Assembly (NCBI RefSeq): GCF_009870785.1
Contig: NZ_WTWX01000001.1
Location: 578,065 to 642,064, forward strand
Reading direction: 5' to 3'
DNA length: 64,000 nt
DNA from: Paenibacillus sp. An7
GTDB taxonomy: Bacteria; Bacillota; Bacilli; Paenibacillales; Paenibacillaceae
The translations under genes and the position numbers were made by a program. This document shows positions 1 to 7,399 of this stretch, piece by piece. Position 1 is the first letter of the stretch. Each line of letters opens with the position of its first letter. The notes under the pieces were generated by a model. It searched no databases. It saw nothing but the letters and a program-made list of their open reading frames with translations, and was not told the DNA's origin.

Positions 1-270
1 CGCCGCCACTTCAAGTCCCATACTGCCTTCTAACGAAATTTCAAACGTTACATCGTCTGCATCATCTATGTATTCATCTTGTTGAGTAACGATGGCTTCC
101 AATTGTACAAGGTCAGCGACCGTTACTGCTTCCACTTCAGGAACAACAAGTTCTACGTTTATGGGCTGGGCCAATTCCATTTGCGTAAATTCGTTTTTTT
201 CCTTTTGGCATCCGCTTAATAACATAAGAAAGATCATCGTAGAACATAGTAGTACAATGAATCGTCTCAT
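1..270 (-). CDS. Lipoprotein with YtkA/FixH-like domain (3' end outside window)
   Basis: Only the first 90 codons are inside the window. The ATG at 268-270 has an AGAGAGG ribosome binding site upstream. The product starts with a short basic stretch (MRRF), a hydrophobic core and a lipobox LLSGC, so it should be lipid-anchored on the outer face of the membrane after signal peptidase II cleavage. The mature part (PINVELVVPE then VTFEISLEG) is beta-rich and resembles the YtkA-like/FixH-like domain of Bacillales lipoproteins, whose function is poorly known. The family call is inference from a partial sequence; the lipoprotein call is direct. Confidence 0.75.
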   Translation of the reverse strand, partial: MRRFIVLLCSTMIFLMLLSGCQKEKNEFTQMELAQPINVELVVPEVEAVTVADLVQLEAIVTQQDEYIDDADDVTFEISLEGSMGLEVAA

Positions 271-379
271 CTTTATAAATCCTCTCTTCGATTTTTATGG
301 TATGTAGATAAAAGAAAACCGCTTCTGTTTTAATCAAACAGCCAAGCGGTTCATGGAAGTAAAATCTAAAGTTGTTCTT

Positions 380-1165
380 TTATGATAATAGTTCGTAAAT
401 TTCAGTAAGATGTTTAATTTCAACATCAGGGTTAAAAGATTGGTCGTTTGTTTTTCCATTACGGTTAATCCATACTGCTTTAATTCCTGCGGAAAGCGCA
501 CCCTTAATATCAGTAGTCAGCTTGTCTCCGACCATTAACGCCTCCTCAGCGGACACATCAAGCTGGGATAAGGCATGATGAAATATCGAAGCATCCGGCT
601 TCCCTTTACCAAACTGCCCAGAAATAATGATGTGATCAAAATAAGGGACCAAATCAGGAACACCATCGAGCTTCTCTTGCTGTAAAGAAGGACATCCATT
701 GGTGAGAAGCAGCAGCTTCACTTTACCTTTCAGTTCGGTGAGAACTTCGAGAGTCTCATCATACATATAAGGACGAGATCTTCTCTCTTTACCAAATTTG
801 TCGGCTAACTCTGCACCTAGTTCGCTATCATTCACACCAAGTGCCGCAAGACCGTTTGTCCAAGCGTCTTTGCGATATCCGGGTACTAATTGCTCGAGCT
901 TTCTGAATTCTGGCTGTTCCCCGGCATTAAATTTCGCCCATAGTCCCTCAAAGGGATTGATGCCAATCATTTTCGTAAATGGATATGTTTCATAAGATTC
1001 ATACAGCTTTCTAGCTTCGTCTCTTACCGATACTTCAAGTTCATGAGGATCTACACCGCATTTTTTTGAGGCATAGAGACATGTTTCGTAGAAAGCTTCT
1101 TCTACACTTTTTTCATCCCACAGCAGGGTATCATCCAAGTCGAACATTACTGCTTTAATTGACAT
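380..1165 (-). CDS. HAD superfamily hydrolase (HAD-IA, nucleotidase/phosphatase-like)
   Basis: 261 aa. All four HAD motifs are visible: motif I DLDDT (nucleophile D9, acid/base D11), motif II LLTNG with T155, motif III lysine K189 in GKGKP, and motif IV GDKLTTD (213-219) binding Mg2+. An alpha-helical cap lies between motifs I and II, as in subfamily IA enzymes such as YjjG-type nucleotidases. It is a soluble phosphomonoester hydrolase; the substrate cannot be read from sequence. The ATG at 1165 follows GGGGGAG at 8 nt. It starts 29 nt after the stop of the membrane protein at 1195-1722 and is probably co-transcribed with it. Confidence 0.85.
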   Translation of the reverse strand: MSIKAVMFDLDDTLLWDEKSVEEAFYETCLYASKKCGVDPHELEVSVRDEARKLYESYETYPFTKMIGINPFEGLWAKFNAGEQPEFRKLEQLVPGYRKDAWTNGLAALGVNDSELGAELADKFGKERRSRPYMYDETLEVLTELKGKVKLLLLTNGCPSLQQEKLDGVPDLVPYFDHIIISGQFGKGKPDASIFHHALSQLDVSAEEALMVGDKLTTDIKGALSAGIKAVWINRNGKTNDQSFNPDVEIKHLTEIYELLS

Positions 1166-1194
1166 CTTGCTCTCTCCCCCTAGAGTCGATCGAT

Positions 1195-1722
1195 TTATTT
1201 AGCTTCTTTAAGAGCTTTCTTATCCTCTACTGGAATCTGATGTGTCTGTGCAAAGGTAATGAGTCTTTCGCCCATTGCATCAGTATCATACAAATTAAGC
1301 AAACGACTGAAAGCCCAGTTACTGCCTTTAGCATTGTGTTCAATAATAATTGAACCTTTATCTACCACAATGCGTTTGATGTCTTCTACACCAAGCGAAC
1401 GTTCTCTGCTCAGCTTAATGGTCTTAATCCGTTTCTTACCTACTTTAAGATAAGGACGACGTAAGAAATACATTAATGCTAGTCCAATATATAGTATAAA
1501 TACAAACCAATCAAACCCAGAGATACCGTCTTTTGTAACGCCACTGAGTGTTAGAAACATAAAAGCAAGTACGACGAGTACGAAAGGAAAGATAAACGCT
1601 CTTCCTTTAAAAATATCTTCATTTTCCATTCCGGAGCCAAGGACGGGTTGTCCCTTTTTTTTGCGATTCTTATTTACTTTGTGTTGATTCCTTTTGACTG
1701 CTCTTTCAAATGAACTTGCCAT
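1195..1722 (-). CDS. Conserved hypothetical two-TM membrane protein
   Basis: 175 aa, family not recognised. A very basic N-terminus (residues 1-30, rich in K/R/N) is followed by two closely spaced hydrophobic segments (about 44-62 and 70-87) and a cytoplasmic-looking C-terminal domain. That domain contains a beta-strand pattern (IKTIKLSRERSLGVEDIKRIVVDKGSI begins at about 100) reminiscent of bacterial PH-like domains following TM hairpins. The fold suggestion is inference. ATG at 1722 has AGGGGG 6 nt upstream. It probably forms an operon with the HAD hydrolase just downstream. Confidence 0.7.
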   Translation of the reverse strand: MASSFERAVKRNQHKVNKNRKKKGQPVLGSGMENEDIFKGRAFIFPFVLVVLAFMFLTLSGVTKDGISGFDWFVFILYIGLALMYFLRRPYLKVGKKRIKTIKLSRERSLGVEDIKRIVVDKGSIIIEHNAKGSNWAFSRLLNLYDTDAMGERLITFAQTHQIPVEDKKALKEAK

Positions 1723-1971
1723 GTAAATCCCCCTTTAAAATCTGTACAATGCAGTTATTCTATCATGGTAGTTATATACTAACTTTCCACTCATAACTAT
1801 GATTAAACCTATACTTTTATCACGGGAATCATATTAGTTTAGTATAAAGGAAGTTCTCTTCCTTCCTCTAAATTGCTCCCCTTAAAAAAGCACAATCTAC
1901 TTAACTTTGCCATGTAAATAAAGGGTTGTCAAGGTATATACCTGTATGGCTGGACCTCGTTATGTAAACAA

Positions 1972-2002
1972 CAAAAAAAGGACACAATTGTGAATTGCGC
2001 CC
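1972..2002 (-). terminator. Rho-independent terminator after the yneA-like gene
   Basis: On the minus strand a 10-bp stem (arms 1993-2002 and 1980-1989, with two G-U pairs) and a 3-nt loop is followed by seven T. It lies about 120 nt past the stop of the LysM gene. The rest of the 1723-2122 gap holds no convincing gene; the only SD-preceded ATG near 2112 opens a 5-codon frame. Confidence 0.8.
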
Positions 2003-2122
2003 TTGCCGGTCGTCCATTAAAAAATGATATAAATAGCATAAAAATGAACTGTATGTGAAAGTGAACTGAATTAATTAACAGATAACATAGAGATAACATT
2101 CAAAAAATATAACGCATTCCCC

Positions 2123-2494
2123 CTACTCTACATGAGGTAAACTTAATACTTGGCCTGTTTGAATATCACTTGTTTCCATCACATTCAGTTGCTTAATTCG
2201 TTCTATATATTCTCTAGTATCCATGTGATACGGTTTATGTTCTAAAGCAATCGACCATAAGGAATCCCCTGTAGATACAACAAACTCTTGATAGGAAACA
2301 ATTTTACTTGCATTAGTAAACACCGTCATAAAACCGGTTAGACATAAAAAAACAACACTAATAATAATGGCCAGACGAACCAAAAAACGTCTATTGTTAA
2401 CAATTAATTGATGCAATAACTTACCAAACAAAGTATGATCCTGAGTTCCTTCAGTGTTGCTATAGATACTACTGTATGTACTGTATTTAAGCAT
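2123..2494 (-). CDS. yneA: SOS-induced cell division suppressor, LysM protein (YneA-like)
   Basis: 123 aa from the ATG at 2494, chosen because GGAGGACG lies just upstream; longer in-frame starts would sit inside the promoter. Architecture: about 35-residue cytoplasmic N-terminus, one TM helix (FLVRLAIIISVVFLCLTGF), then an extracellular LysM domain starting FVVSTGDSLWSIA and ending TGQVLSLPHV. B. subtilis YneA has the same TM plus LysM layout, is divergent from lexA and delays septation during the SOS response. The gene here is divergent from lexA behind multiple LexA boxes, which supports the same role. In B. subtilis yneB and ynzC follow; here a terminator follows instead. Confidence 0.85.
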   Translation of the reverse strand: MLKYSTYSSIYSNTEGTQDHTLFGKLLHQLIVNNRRFLVRLAIIISVVFLCLTGFMTVFTNASKIVSYQEFVVSTGDSLWSIALEHKPYHMDTREYIERIKQLNVMETSDIQTGQVLSLPHVE

Positions 2495-2507
2495 ATATAT
2501 CGTCCTC

Positions 2508-2521
2508 CAAACATTTGTTCT
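2508..2521. promoter_or_regulatory. LexA box 5, overlapping the yneA leader/RBS
   Basis: CAAACATTTGTTCT matches the Bacillus LexA site (consensus CGAACRNRYGTTYG) in its GAAC-N4-GTTTG core on the minus strand. It lies downstream of the predicted yneA transcription start (about 2531) and abuts the Shine-Dalgarno, so it would act as a roadblock site. Confidence 0.6.
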
Positions 2522-2537
2522 CATTTCTATATTGATC

Positions 2538-2566
2538 ACTATAACACGAACATGTGTTTTGGACAA
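2538..2566 (-). promoter_or_regulatory. yneA promoter
   Basis: Minus strand: -35 TTGTCC (2561-2566), 17-bp spacer, -10 TATAGT (2538-2543) with an extended TG motif. A LexA box fills the spacer, so LexA binding should exclude RNA polymerase. Confidence 0.75.
2547..2560. promoter_or_regulatory. LexA box 1 (yneA spacer)
   Basis: CGAACATGTGTTTT; fits CGAACRNRYGTTYG except the last bases. Positioned exactly between the -35 and -10 of the yneA promoter. Confidence 0.85.
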
Positions 2567-2575
2567 TAGCTTTTT

Positions 2576-2589
2576 AGAACAATTGTTCG
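2576..2589. promoter_or_regulatory. LexA box 2
   Basis: AGAACAATTGTTCG, a near-perfect palindrome with the GAAC-N4-GTTCG core. It lies between the two divergent promoters, upstream of both. Confidence 0.8.
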
Positions 2590-2599
2590 TTCTATTTTT

Positions 2600-2613
2600 A
2601 GAACTAACGTTTG
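2600..2613. promoter_or_regulatory. LexA box 3 (overlaps lexA -35)
   Basis: AGAACTAACGTTTG, core GAAC-N4-GTTTG. Its last bases overlap the lexA -35 element. Confidence 0.65.
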
Positions 2614-2639
2614 TACGAACGGAGGTTCTATGCTATAAT
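2611..2639 (+). promoter_or_regulatory. lexA promoter
   Basis: -35 TTGTAC (2611-2616), 17-bp spacer, -10 TATAAT (2634-2639) preceded by an extended TGC. LexA box 4 occupies the spacer, giving autorepression. Confidence 0.8.
2616..2629. promoter_or_regulatory. LexA box 4 (lexA spacer)
   Basis: CGAACGGAGGTTCT; CGAAC-N4-GTTC core, between the lexA -35 and -10. Confidence 0.75.
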
Positions 2640-2673
2640 TTTCCCAAACGTTATAAAGTGGAGTTGATACGGT

Positions 2674-3300
2674 ATGTCGAAGGTGTCCAGCAGGCAATTA
2701 GCAATCTTGGAGTTTATACGAAATGAAGTTCGATTAAAAGGATATCCACCGTCCGTAAGAGAGATTGGTGAAGCTGTCGGACTCGCGTCCAGCTCCACTG
2801 TTCACGGACACTTGGATCGTTTGGAGAAGAAAGGTTTAATTCGCAGAGACCCTACGAAACCTCGTGCAATCGAGCTGTTAAGTCATGATGAGTTAGATGA
2901 GACAAGCCAGTTTGCTCAGACGGTTGTGAGAGTTCCTGTCGTTGGTAAAGTAACTGCAGGTATTCCTATTACTGCAACAGAGAATATTGAAGACTATTTC
3001 CCTCTCCCTATGCAATATGTTGGAGAAGAGAAAGTATTTATGTTGAATGTTGTAGGCGATAGTATGATCGAAGCTGGTATTGTCAATGGGGATTATGTCA
3101 TTGTTCGTCAGCAGCAAACGGCTAACAATGGTGAAATCGTCGTAGCAATGACAGAAGATGATGAAGCTACAGTGAAGACTTTCTACAAAGAAAAAGATCA
3201 TGTTCGTCTTCAGCCTGAGAATCCTACATATGAACCTCTCCGGCTTACAAAAGTAACGATACTAGGTAAAGTTATTGGTCTTTTCCGTGATTTTCATTAA
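2674..3300 (+). CDS. lexA: SOS response transcriptional repressor LexA
   Basis: 208 aa. An N-terminal winged helix (residues 1-65, starting with [11 protein letters not shown] recognition-helix features) binds the SOS boxes; the C-terminal S24 peptidase domain performs RecA-stimulated self-cleavage. The scissile Ala95-Gly96 is in GKVTAGIP, the nucleophile Ser130 in VGDSMI and the general base Lys168 in ATVKTF, so all active-site residues are intact. Length equals that of typical Bacillales LexA. ATG at 2674 follows GTGGAG at 10 nt. Divergent from the yneA-like gene, with boxes 3 and 4 in its own promoter indicating autoregulation. Monocistronic, ending at a strong terminator. Confidence 0.98.
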   Translation: MSKVSSRQLAILEFIRNEVRLKGYPPSVREIGEAVGLASSSTVHGHLDRLEKKGLIRRDPTKPRAIELLSHDELDETSQFAQTVVRVPVVGKVTAGIPITATENIEDYFPLPMQYVGEEKVFMLNVVGDSMIEAGIVNGDYVIVRQQQTANNGEIVVAMTEDDEATVKTFYKEKDHVRLQPENPTYEPLRLTKVTILGKVIGLFRDFH

Positions 3301-3343
3301 TTTTTAAAAAAATAAAATAATTTAATTTGCACTTATATTTTTA

Positions 3344-3377
3344 AAGCAGAGATCTTATAACGCAGATCTCTGCTTTT
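3344..3377 (+). terminator. lexA terminator
   Basis: 12-bp perfect stem (arms 3344-3355 and 3364-3375) followed by TTTT on the plus strand, 44 nt after the lexA stop. Confidence 0.85.
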
Positions 3378-3412
3378 CTCGTTTTACTCCACTACTAATC
3401 AACAGGATCAAC

Positions 3413-3829
3413 TTACCTCACATTGATAAATCCTTTTTCCCATTCCATTCTTAATTCATTTCCAAACTCTCTTACCTCCGTATCTGTTACATTCAGTCGG
3501 CAGTCTATTCTGGAATCATATAATCGTAATCGATATGTATTTTTCTCTTTCCGCTTTTCCCACTCCAATCCATAAAGGTGATTCTCAAAAGACATATATA
3601 AATTATTTAGTAAAAAATCGTTTAACATATCCAGCGGAAAACTCGATGTCACTTCAATGTAATTTTCAATGGTGATATTCGTCCAACCAAAGACGAAGTC
3701 ATATACTTTTTCATGGTTTAGATAATACTTAAAATTCAGCTGACAACCTTCAAATTTCCCTGGAATACACTTAACAAAAGTAAATTCAACATCAGTACCA
3801 TCGCTAAATATATCTCGTAAAATCGCCAT
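3413..3829 (-). CDS. Hypothetical protein, 138 aa
   Basis: Family not recognised. ATG at 3829 is preceded by AGGGGAATAAA, a reasonable ribosome binding site. The protein is soluble, acidic/aromatic and beta-rich (repeated hydrophobic-polar alternation such as CQLNFKYYLN and YRLRLYDSRIDCRL), with no signal peptide or TM helix. The size and composition recall small single-domain immunity proteins or uncharacterised Bacillales cytosolic proteins, but no toxin partner is nearby, so this is speculation. It is an isolated single gene between the lexA and glnA transcription units. Confidence 0.55.
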   Translation of the reverse strand: MAILRDIFSDGTDVEFTFVKCIPGKFEGCQLNFKYYLNHEKVYDFVFGWTNITIENYIEVTSSFPLDMLNDFLLNNLYMSFENHLYGLEWEKRKEKNTYRLRLYDSRIDCRLNVTDTEVREFGNELRMEWEKGFINVR

Positions 3830-3961
3830 TTTATTCCCCTTTACATTATTGGTCCGTGTCTAAGTATGGAGATCCCTTCATTCTGAAAGGGTTGTAGCTG
3901 TGATTTTATCAAACTCTTGCTTTCGAGTGTTAATGAAAAATAAAATCTGTTATCAATATCT

Positions 3962-3997
3962 ACAAAAAAACCCTTGGCGCTTAGAGCGCCAAGGGTT
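3962..3997 (-). terminator. glnA terminator
   Basis: Minus strand: perfect 12-bp GC-rich stem (arms 3969-3980 and 3985-3996), 4-nt loop and a seven-T run, just after the glnA stop. Confidence 0.93.
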
Positions 3998-4004
3998 ACA
4001 AGTT

Positions 4005-5333
4005 TTAGTACAGCGTCAAATATTGATCGCGTTCCCATTGATGAACTTGTGTTCTATACATATCCCACTCGATTTCTTTCAATTCATAGAAATGAGCAAG
4101 TGCGTGCTCGCCTAGTGCGTCCGTAACTACTTCACTGCGGATCAATTCATGCAGTGCTTCTTTCAGGTCAGCTGGCAAGGAAGGAATGCCTTCTTCAATA
4201 CGCTCTTCTTCTGACATGATGTAGATATTACGGTCAATTGGAGCTGGTAATGATAGTTCACGTTTGATACCGTCAAGACCTGCTTTCAGCATTACAGCAA
4301 GTGCAAGATAAGGGTTTGCTGCTGGATCCGGGTTACGAACCTCAACACGAGTACTTAGACCGCGTGATGCTGGAATACGGATCATCGGGCTGCGGTTACT
4401 TGCTGACCATGCTACGTAACAAGGTGCTTCATATCCAGGAACCAAACGTTTGTAAGAGTTCACCGTTGGATTCGTGATTGCTGCCATAGCGCGAGCATGT
4501 TTCAGGATACCTGCCATGTAATGGCGAGCTTCTTTACTCAGACCAAGTTCATCAGACTCATCATAGAATGTATTTACATTACCTTTAAATAAGGACTGGT
4601 GGCAGTGCATCCCTGATCCGTTCATACCAAATAGAGGTTTTGGCATAAAGGTTGCATGCAGACCATGCTGACGAGCAATCGTTTTTACTACGAGTTTAAA
4701 AGTTTGAATCTCATCCGCTGCTTTGACAGCTTCTTCATATTTGAAGTCGATCTCATGTTGTCCTGGAGCCACTTCATGGTGAGAAGCTTCAACTTCAAAG
4801 CCCATCTCTTCCAAAGTAAGTACGATCTCACGACGGCAGTTTTCACCAAGATCCATTGGAGCAAGGTCAAAATAACCACCTTGGTCATTGAGTTCTGTTG
4901 TCGGATTACCGTTTGCATCCGTACGGAATAAGAAGAATTCAGGTTCAGGTCCCACGTTCATGGAAGTGTAGCCCATTTCTTCCGCTTCTTTAAGTACACG
5001 TTTTAAAATACCACGCGGATCTCCTGCAAATGGAGTACCATCTGGCATATATACATCACAGATAAGACGTGCAACACGGTTCTCAGCAACCCAAGGGAAT
5101 ACAACCCAAGTGTCTAGATCCGGGTACAAGTACATATCCGATTCTTCAATACGAACATAACCTTCAATGGAAGATCCATCAAACATCATTTTATTATCCA
5201 ATGCTTTTTGTAACTGGCTTACTGGAATTTCAACGTTCTTGATCGTACCGAGCAGATCAGTAAATTGCAAACGGATAAAGCGTACATTTTCTTCTTTTGC
5301 AATACGAATAATGTCCTCTTTAGTAAAACTCAC
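4005..5333 (-). CDS. glnA: Glutamine synthetase type I
   Basis: 442 aa, the usual length of Bacillales GSI-alpha. It makes glutamine from glutamate, ammonia and ATP and is the main ammonia-assimilating enzyme; in Bacillus, feedback-inhibited GS also signals nitrogen status to GlnR. Visible hallmarks: N-terminal [26 protein letters not shown], the metal/glutamate motif [18 protein letters not shown], the ATP-site [15 protein letters not shown] and NRSPMIRIP. No adenylylation-site insertion is expected in this class. The start is GTG at 5333 with GGGAG 8 nt upstream; homologs begin at the same place. It follows glnR with a 208-bp gap that carries a likely separate promoter and a large hairpin. 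Confidence 0.97.
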   Translation of the reverse strand: MSFTKEDIIRIAKEENVRFIRLQFTDLLGTIKNVEIPVSQLQKALDNKMMFDGSSIEGYVRIEESDMYLYPDLDTWVVFPWVAENRVARLICDVYMPDGTPFAGDPRGILKRVLKEAEEMGYTSMNVGPEPEFFLFRTDANGNPTTELNDQGGYFDLAPMDLGENCRREIVLTLEEMGFEVEASHHEVAPGQHEIDFKYEEAVKAADEIQTFKLVVKTIARQHGLHATFMPKPLFGMNGSGMHCHQSLFKGNVNTFYDESDELGLSKEARHYMAGILKHARAMAAITNPTVNSYKRLVPGYEAPCYVAWSASNRSPMIRIPASRGLSTRVEVRNPDPAANPYLALAVMLKAGLDGIKRELSLPAPIDRNIYIMSEEERIEEGIPSLPADLKEALHELIRSEVVTDALGEHALAHFYELKEIEWDMYRTQVHQWERDQYLTLY

Positions 5334-5400
5334 AAAATCCTCTCCCTTTTCTTCATATAAGTTATCAGCTTCAATGAGTGCATGCAGGACAGCCGATCCG

Positions 5401-5440
5401 TTTTCTAAAGTAATAGCACGATTGCTATTGCTTTAGAAAA
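5401..5440 (-). other. Long hairpin in the glnA leader
   Basis: An 18-bp inverted repeat (arms 5401-5418 and 5423-5440, one mismatch, 4-nt centre) between glnR and glnA. It starts TTTTCTAAAG and ends CTTTAGAAAA, so neither strand has a T-run after the stem and it is not a standard terminator. It lies downstream of the predicted glnA promoter and would be in the 5' UTR. Confidence 0.7.
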
Positions 5441-5456
5441 TGTTGGTTCCCCATTC

Positions 5457-5485
5457 ATTGTCACAGGCGCACTTCCACATGTCAA
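5457..5485 (-). promoter_or_regulatory. Possible internal glnA promoter
   Basis: Minus strand: -35 TTGACA (5480-5485), 17-bp spacer, -10 GACAAT (5457-5462) preceded by an extended TGT. The -10 matches 4 of 6 consensus positions. This would transcribe glnA separately from glnR; I see no perfect GlnR operator next to it. Confidence 0.5.
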
Positions 5486-5522
5486 GAAAGTGAACCTGGA
5501 GTCCTATTTCAACTTATCACCT

Positions 5523-5541
5523 AAGTTTCGGCTCACGAAAC
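5523..5541. other. Hairpin just after the glnR stop
   Basis: AAGTTTCG and CGAAACTT form an 8-bp stem. The T-run lies only on the plus strand, where no gene would need it; on the minus strand it may act as a weak attenuator or 3'-end stabiliser between glnR and glnA. Confidence 0.35.
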
Positions 5542-5955
5542 TTACTTTTTGTTAAAGAAGCGTGACAACTCACCTTGAATTAAGGAAACCTGACCTGGAC
5601 GTTTACCAGCAACCAGCTGTTGCTTGAGCATCCGGTGCAGCTGAGAATCCGATAGCTCTCTTCGTTTCACTTCGGTGTCAGGAGTAATAACCGTTGCTTC
5701 CTCTGATTCTTTTGTAACTGGGTTCATTACTTGCTTAATCCCCGCAATATTGACCCCTTTTTCAATTAAAGCTTTAATTTCAAGCAATCGTTCTACATCG
5801 TTAAAAGAGAAAAGACGCTGATTTCCTGATGTACGCGCTGGGACGATTAAATTATGCTGCTCATAATAGCGAATTTGTCTTGCAGAAAGATCCGTAAGTT
5901 TCATAACGATTCCAATAGGAAATAAGGCCATATTTCTGCGGATTTCATCACCCAT
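5542..5955 (-). CDS. glnR: Nitrogen-responsive MerR-family repressor GlnR
   Basis: About 137 aa. The N-terminal MerR winged helix is complete (FPIGIVMKLTDLSARQIRYYEQHNL), followed by the GlnR/TnrA-type segment GNQRLFSFNDVERLLEIK and a C-terminal tail ending LSRFFNKK that in Bacillus senses feedback-inhibited glutamine synthetase. It represses glnRA and other nitrogen genes under nitrogen excess. The start at 5955 (MGDEIRR) aligns with known GlnR N-termini; an upstream in-frame ATG at 5964 lies only 3 nt from GGAAGG, so the start is not certain. A GlnR operator sits upstream (6028-6044), indicating autoregulation. Upstream neighbour ynbB and downstream glnA match the Bacillus order. Confidence 0.95.
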   Translation of the reverse strand: MGDEIRRNMALFPIGIVMKLTDLSARQIRYYEQHNLIVPARTSGNQRLFSFNDVERLLEIKALIEKGVNIAGIKQVMNPVTKESEEATVITPDTEVKRRELSDSQLHRMLKQQLVAGKRPGQVSLIQGELSRFFNKK

Positions 5956-5992
5956 GTCGTTCATCTACCTTCCAAGTATTCTATATACCATC

Positions 5993-6022
5993 ATTGTACA
6001 TTTATATGATATGAAGTGTCAA
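5993..6022 (-). promoter_or_regulatory. glnR(A) promoter
   Basis: Minus strand: -35 TTGACA (6017-6022), 18-bp spacer, -10 TACAAT (5993-5998). Predicted start near 5987. Confidence 0.7.
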
Positions 6023-6027
6023 TGATA

Positions 6028-6044
6028 TGTAAGGAAAACTCACA
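6028..6044. promoter_or_regulatory. GlnR/TnrA operator
   Basis: TGTAA-N7-TCACA fits the GlnR/TnrA consensus TGTNA-N7-TNACA perfectly. Its centre is about 49 bp upstream of the predicted glnR start, close to where the first glnRA operator lies in B. subtilis, and it overlaps the stop codon of ynbB. Confidence 0.85.
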
Positions 6045-7296
6045 GTAAACTACGATCTTTCATTGTTTGCAGTGCCATAAGAACGCCGTATTTCACATGA
6101 GAGTAAGTAAGACCACCTTGCATATATCCTATGTAAGGTTCTCTAATCGGTGCGTCTGCGGATAGTTCAAGGCTTCCACCTTGAATAAAAGTTCCTGCTG
6201 CCATGATCACTGGATGCTCATAACCCGGCATGTCCCAAGGTTCTGGTACCACATGACTATCGATTGCTGAAGCTTTCTGGATTCCTTGTACAAAAGCAAT
6301 GAGATGGTCTGGGCCATCAAAAGAAACAGCCTGAATGAGATCGGTCCTCATCTCATGCCATGCCGGTTTTGTGATAAAGCCAACCGCTTCAAACATAGCC
6401 GCAGCAAAAATACTCCCCTTGATTGCTTGTCCAACAGTGGAAGGAGCTAAATATAAACCTTGGTAAATTCCTCTTGTCGTCCCAAGCATCGCTCCCACTT
6501 CTCCGCCGATTCCTGGTGCTGTAAGGCGGTAAGCAGCAAGCTGAACATACTTTTCTTTTCCGCAAATATAGCCACCGGTTTCGGCAATACCACCGCCCGG
6601 ATTTTTAATCAGAGAACCTGCAATTAGATCAGCGCCTACTTCTGTAGGCTCCTTCTCTTCCGTAAATTCTCCATAACAATTGTCCACAAAAACAATGACG
6701 TCTTCTTTTAACGCCTTCACTTTTTGAACCATCTCTTCAATTTGTGCCACCGTAAAAGAGGATCTCCAGTCATAACCTCTGGATCGCTGAATACCGATCA
6801 CTTTTGTACGTTCACCAATGGCTGCTTCCACCGCACTCCAATCAATGTTACCCTCAGCAGTAAGTGCAGTCTCCTGATACGTAATTCCAAAATCATGTAA
6901 TGACCCTGTGCCATCTCCAGCTTTTCCTATGACTTTATGTAACGTATCATACGGTGTGCCTGTTATATACAGCAGTTCATCTCCTGGACGAAGCACTCCA
7001 TAAAGCGCTGTAGCAATGGTATGTGTTCCCGAGGCAAAATGCGGCCGCACTAATGCTGCTTCTGCCCCGAAGACTTCAGCATACACTTCATCCAGCACTT
7101 CACGTCCGCGATCATTGTATGCATATCCAGTAGATCCTGCAAAATGATAATCACTAACTTGCTTCTTCTGAAAAGCTTCAATGACTTTCCACTGATTCTT
7201 GTCGATGATTCGGTCCACTTCTCTGAGTCTACCTTCAATCTTTTCTTCAATCTCTTGCCCTAAACGTACAATTTCTTCTGAAAAAACGGCCTTCAT
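6040..7296 (-). CDS. ynbB: PLP-dependent YnbB/aluminium-resistance family lyase
   Basis: 418 aa fold-type I PLP enzyme of the methionine gamma-lyase family once called aluminium resistance protein. The Schiff-base lysine is K231 in GSLIKNPGGG; the cofactor-binding aspartate is in FVDNCYGEF (D205); SGTHTIATAL is the phosphate-binding region. It probably acts on a sulfur amino acid or a related C-S substrate, but the physiological reaction is not established. ATG at 7296 with AGGAG 11 nt upstream. In B. subtilis ynbB sits between ynbA (hflX) and glnR, the same order as here. The GlnR operator overlaps its stop codon. Confidence 0.9.
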   Translation of the reverse strand: MKAVFSEEIVRLGQEIEEKIEGRLREVDRIIDKNQWKVIEAFQKKQVSDYHFAGSTGYAYNDRGREVLDEVYAEVFGAEAALVRPHFASGTHTIATALYGVLRPGDELLYITGTPYDTLHKVIGKAGDGTGSLHDFGITYQETALTAEGNIDWSAVEAAIGERTKVIGIQRSRGYDWRSSFTVAQIEEMVQKVKALKEDVIVFVDNCYGEFTEEKEPTEVGADLIAGSLIKNPGGGIAETGGYICGKEKYVQLAAYRLTAPGIGGEVGAMLGTTRGIYQGLYLAPSTVGQAIKGSIFAAAMFEAVGFITKPAWHEMRTDLIQAVSFDGPDHLIAFVQGIQKASAIDSHVVPEPWDMPGYEHPVIMAAGTFIQGGSLELSADAPIREPYIGYMQGGLTYSHVKYGVLMALQTMKDRSLL

Positions 7297-7399
7297 GTTC
7301 TTCTTCTCTCCTCATGCGTACAAATCTGACATGATATGCACTTTATTATGTTAGATGATATTCCAGTTAAATCACGTCAAATTATTAATAAATGAAATT

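Noticed and set aside
1741..1970. A gene or small RNA between the membrane protein and the yneA terminator
   Set aside because: Only short, SD-less frames and weak promoter-like hexamers are present.
3841..4038. 65-aa minus-strand frame over the glnA stop
   Set aside because: It crosses the glnA terminator hairpin and overlaps the glnA 3' end in another frame; no independent support.
5167..5436. 89-aa plus-strand frame opposite the start of glnA
   Set aside because: Antisense to glnA and without RBS.
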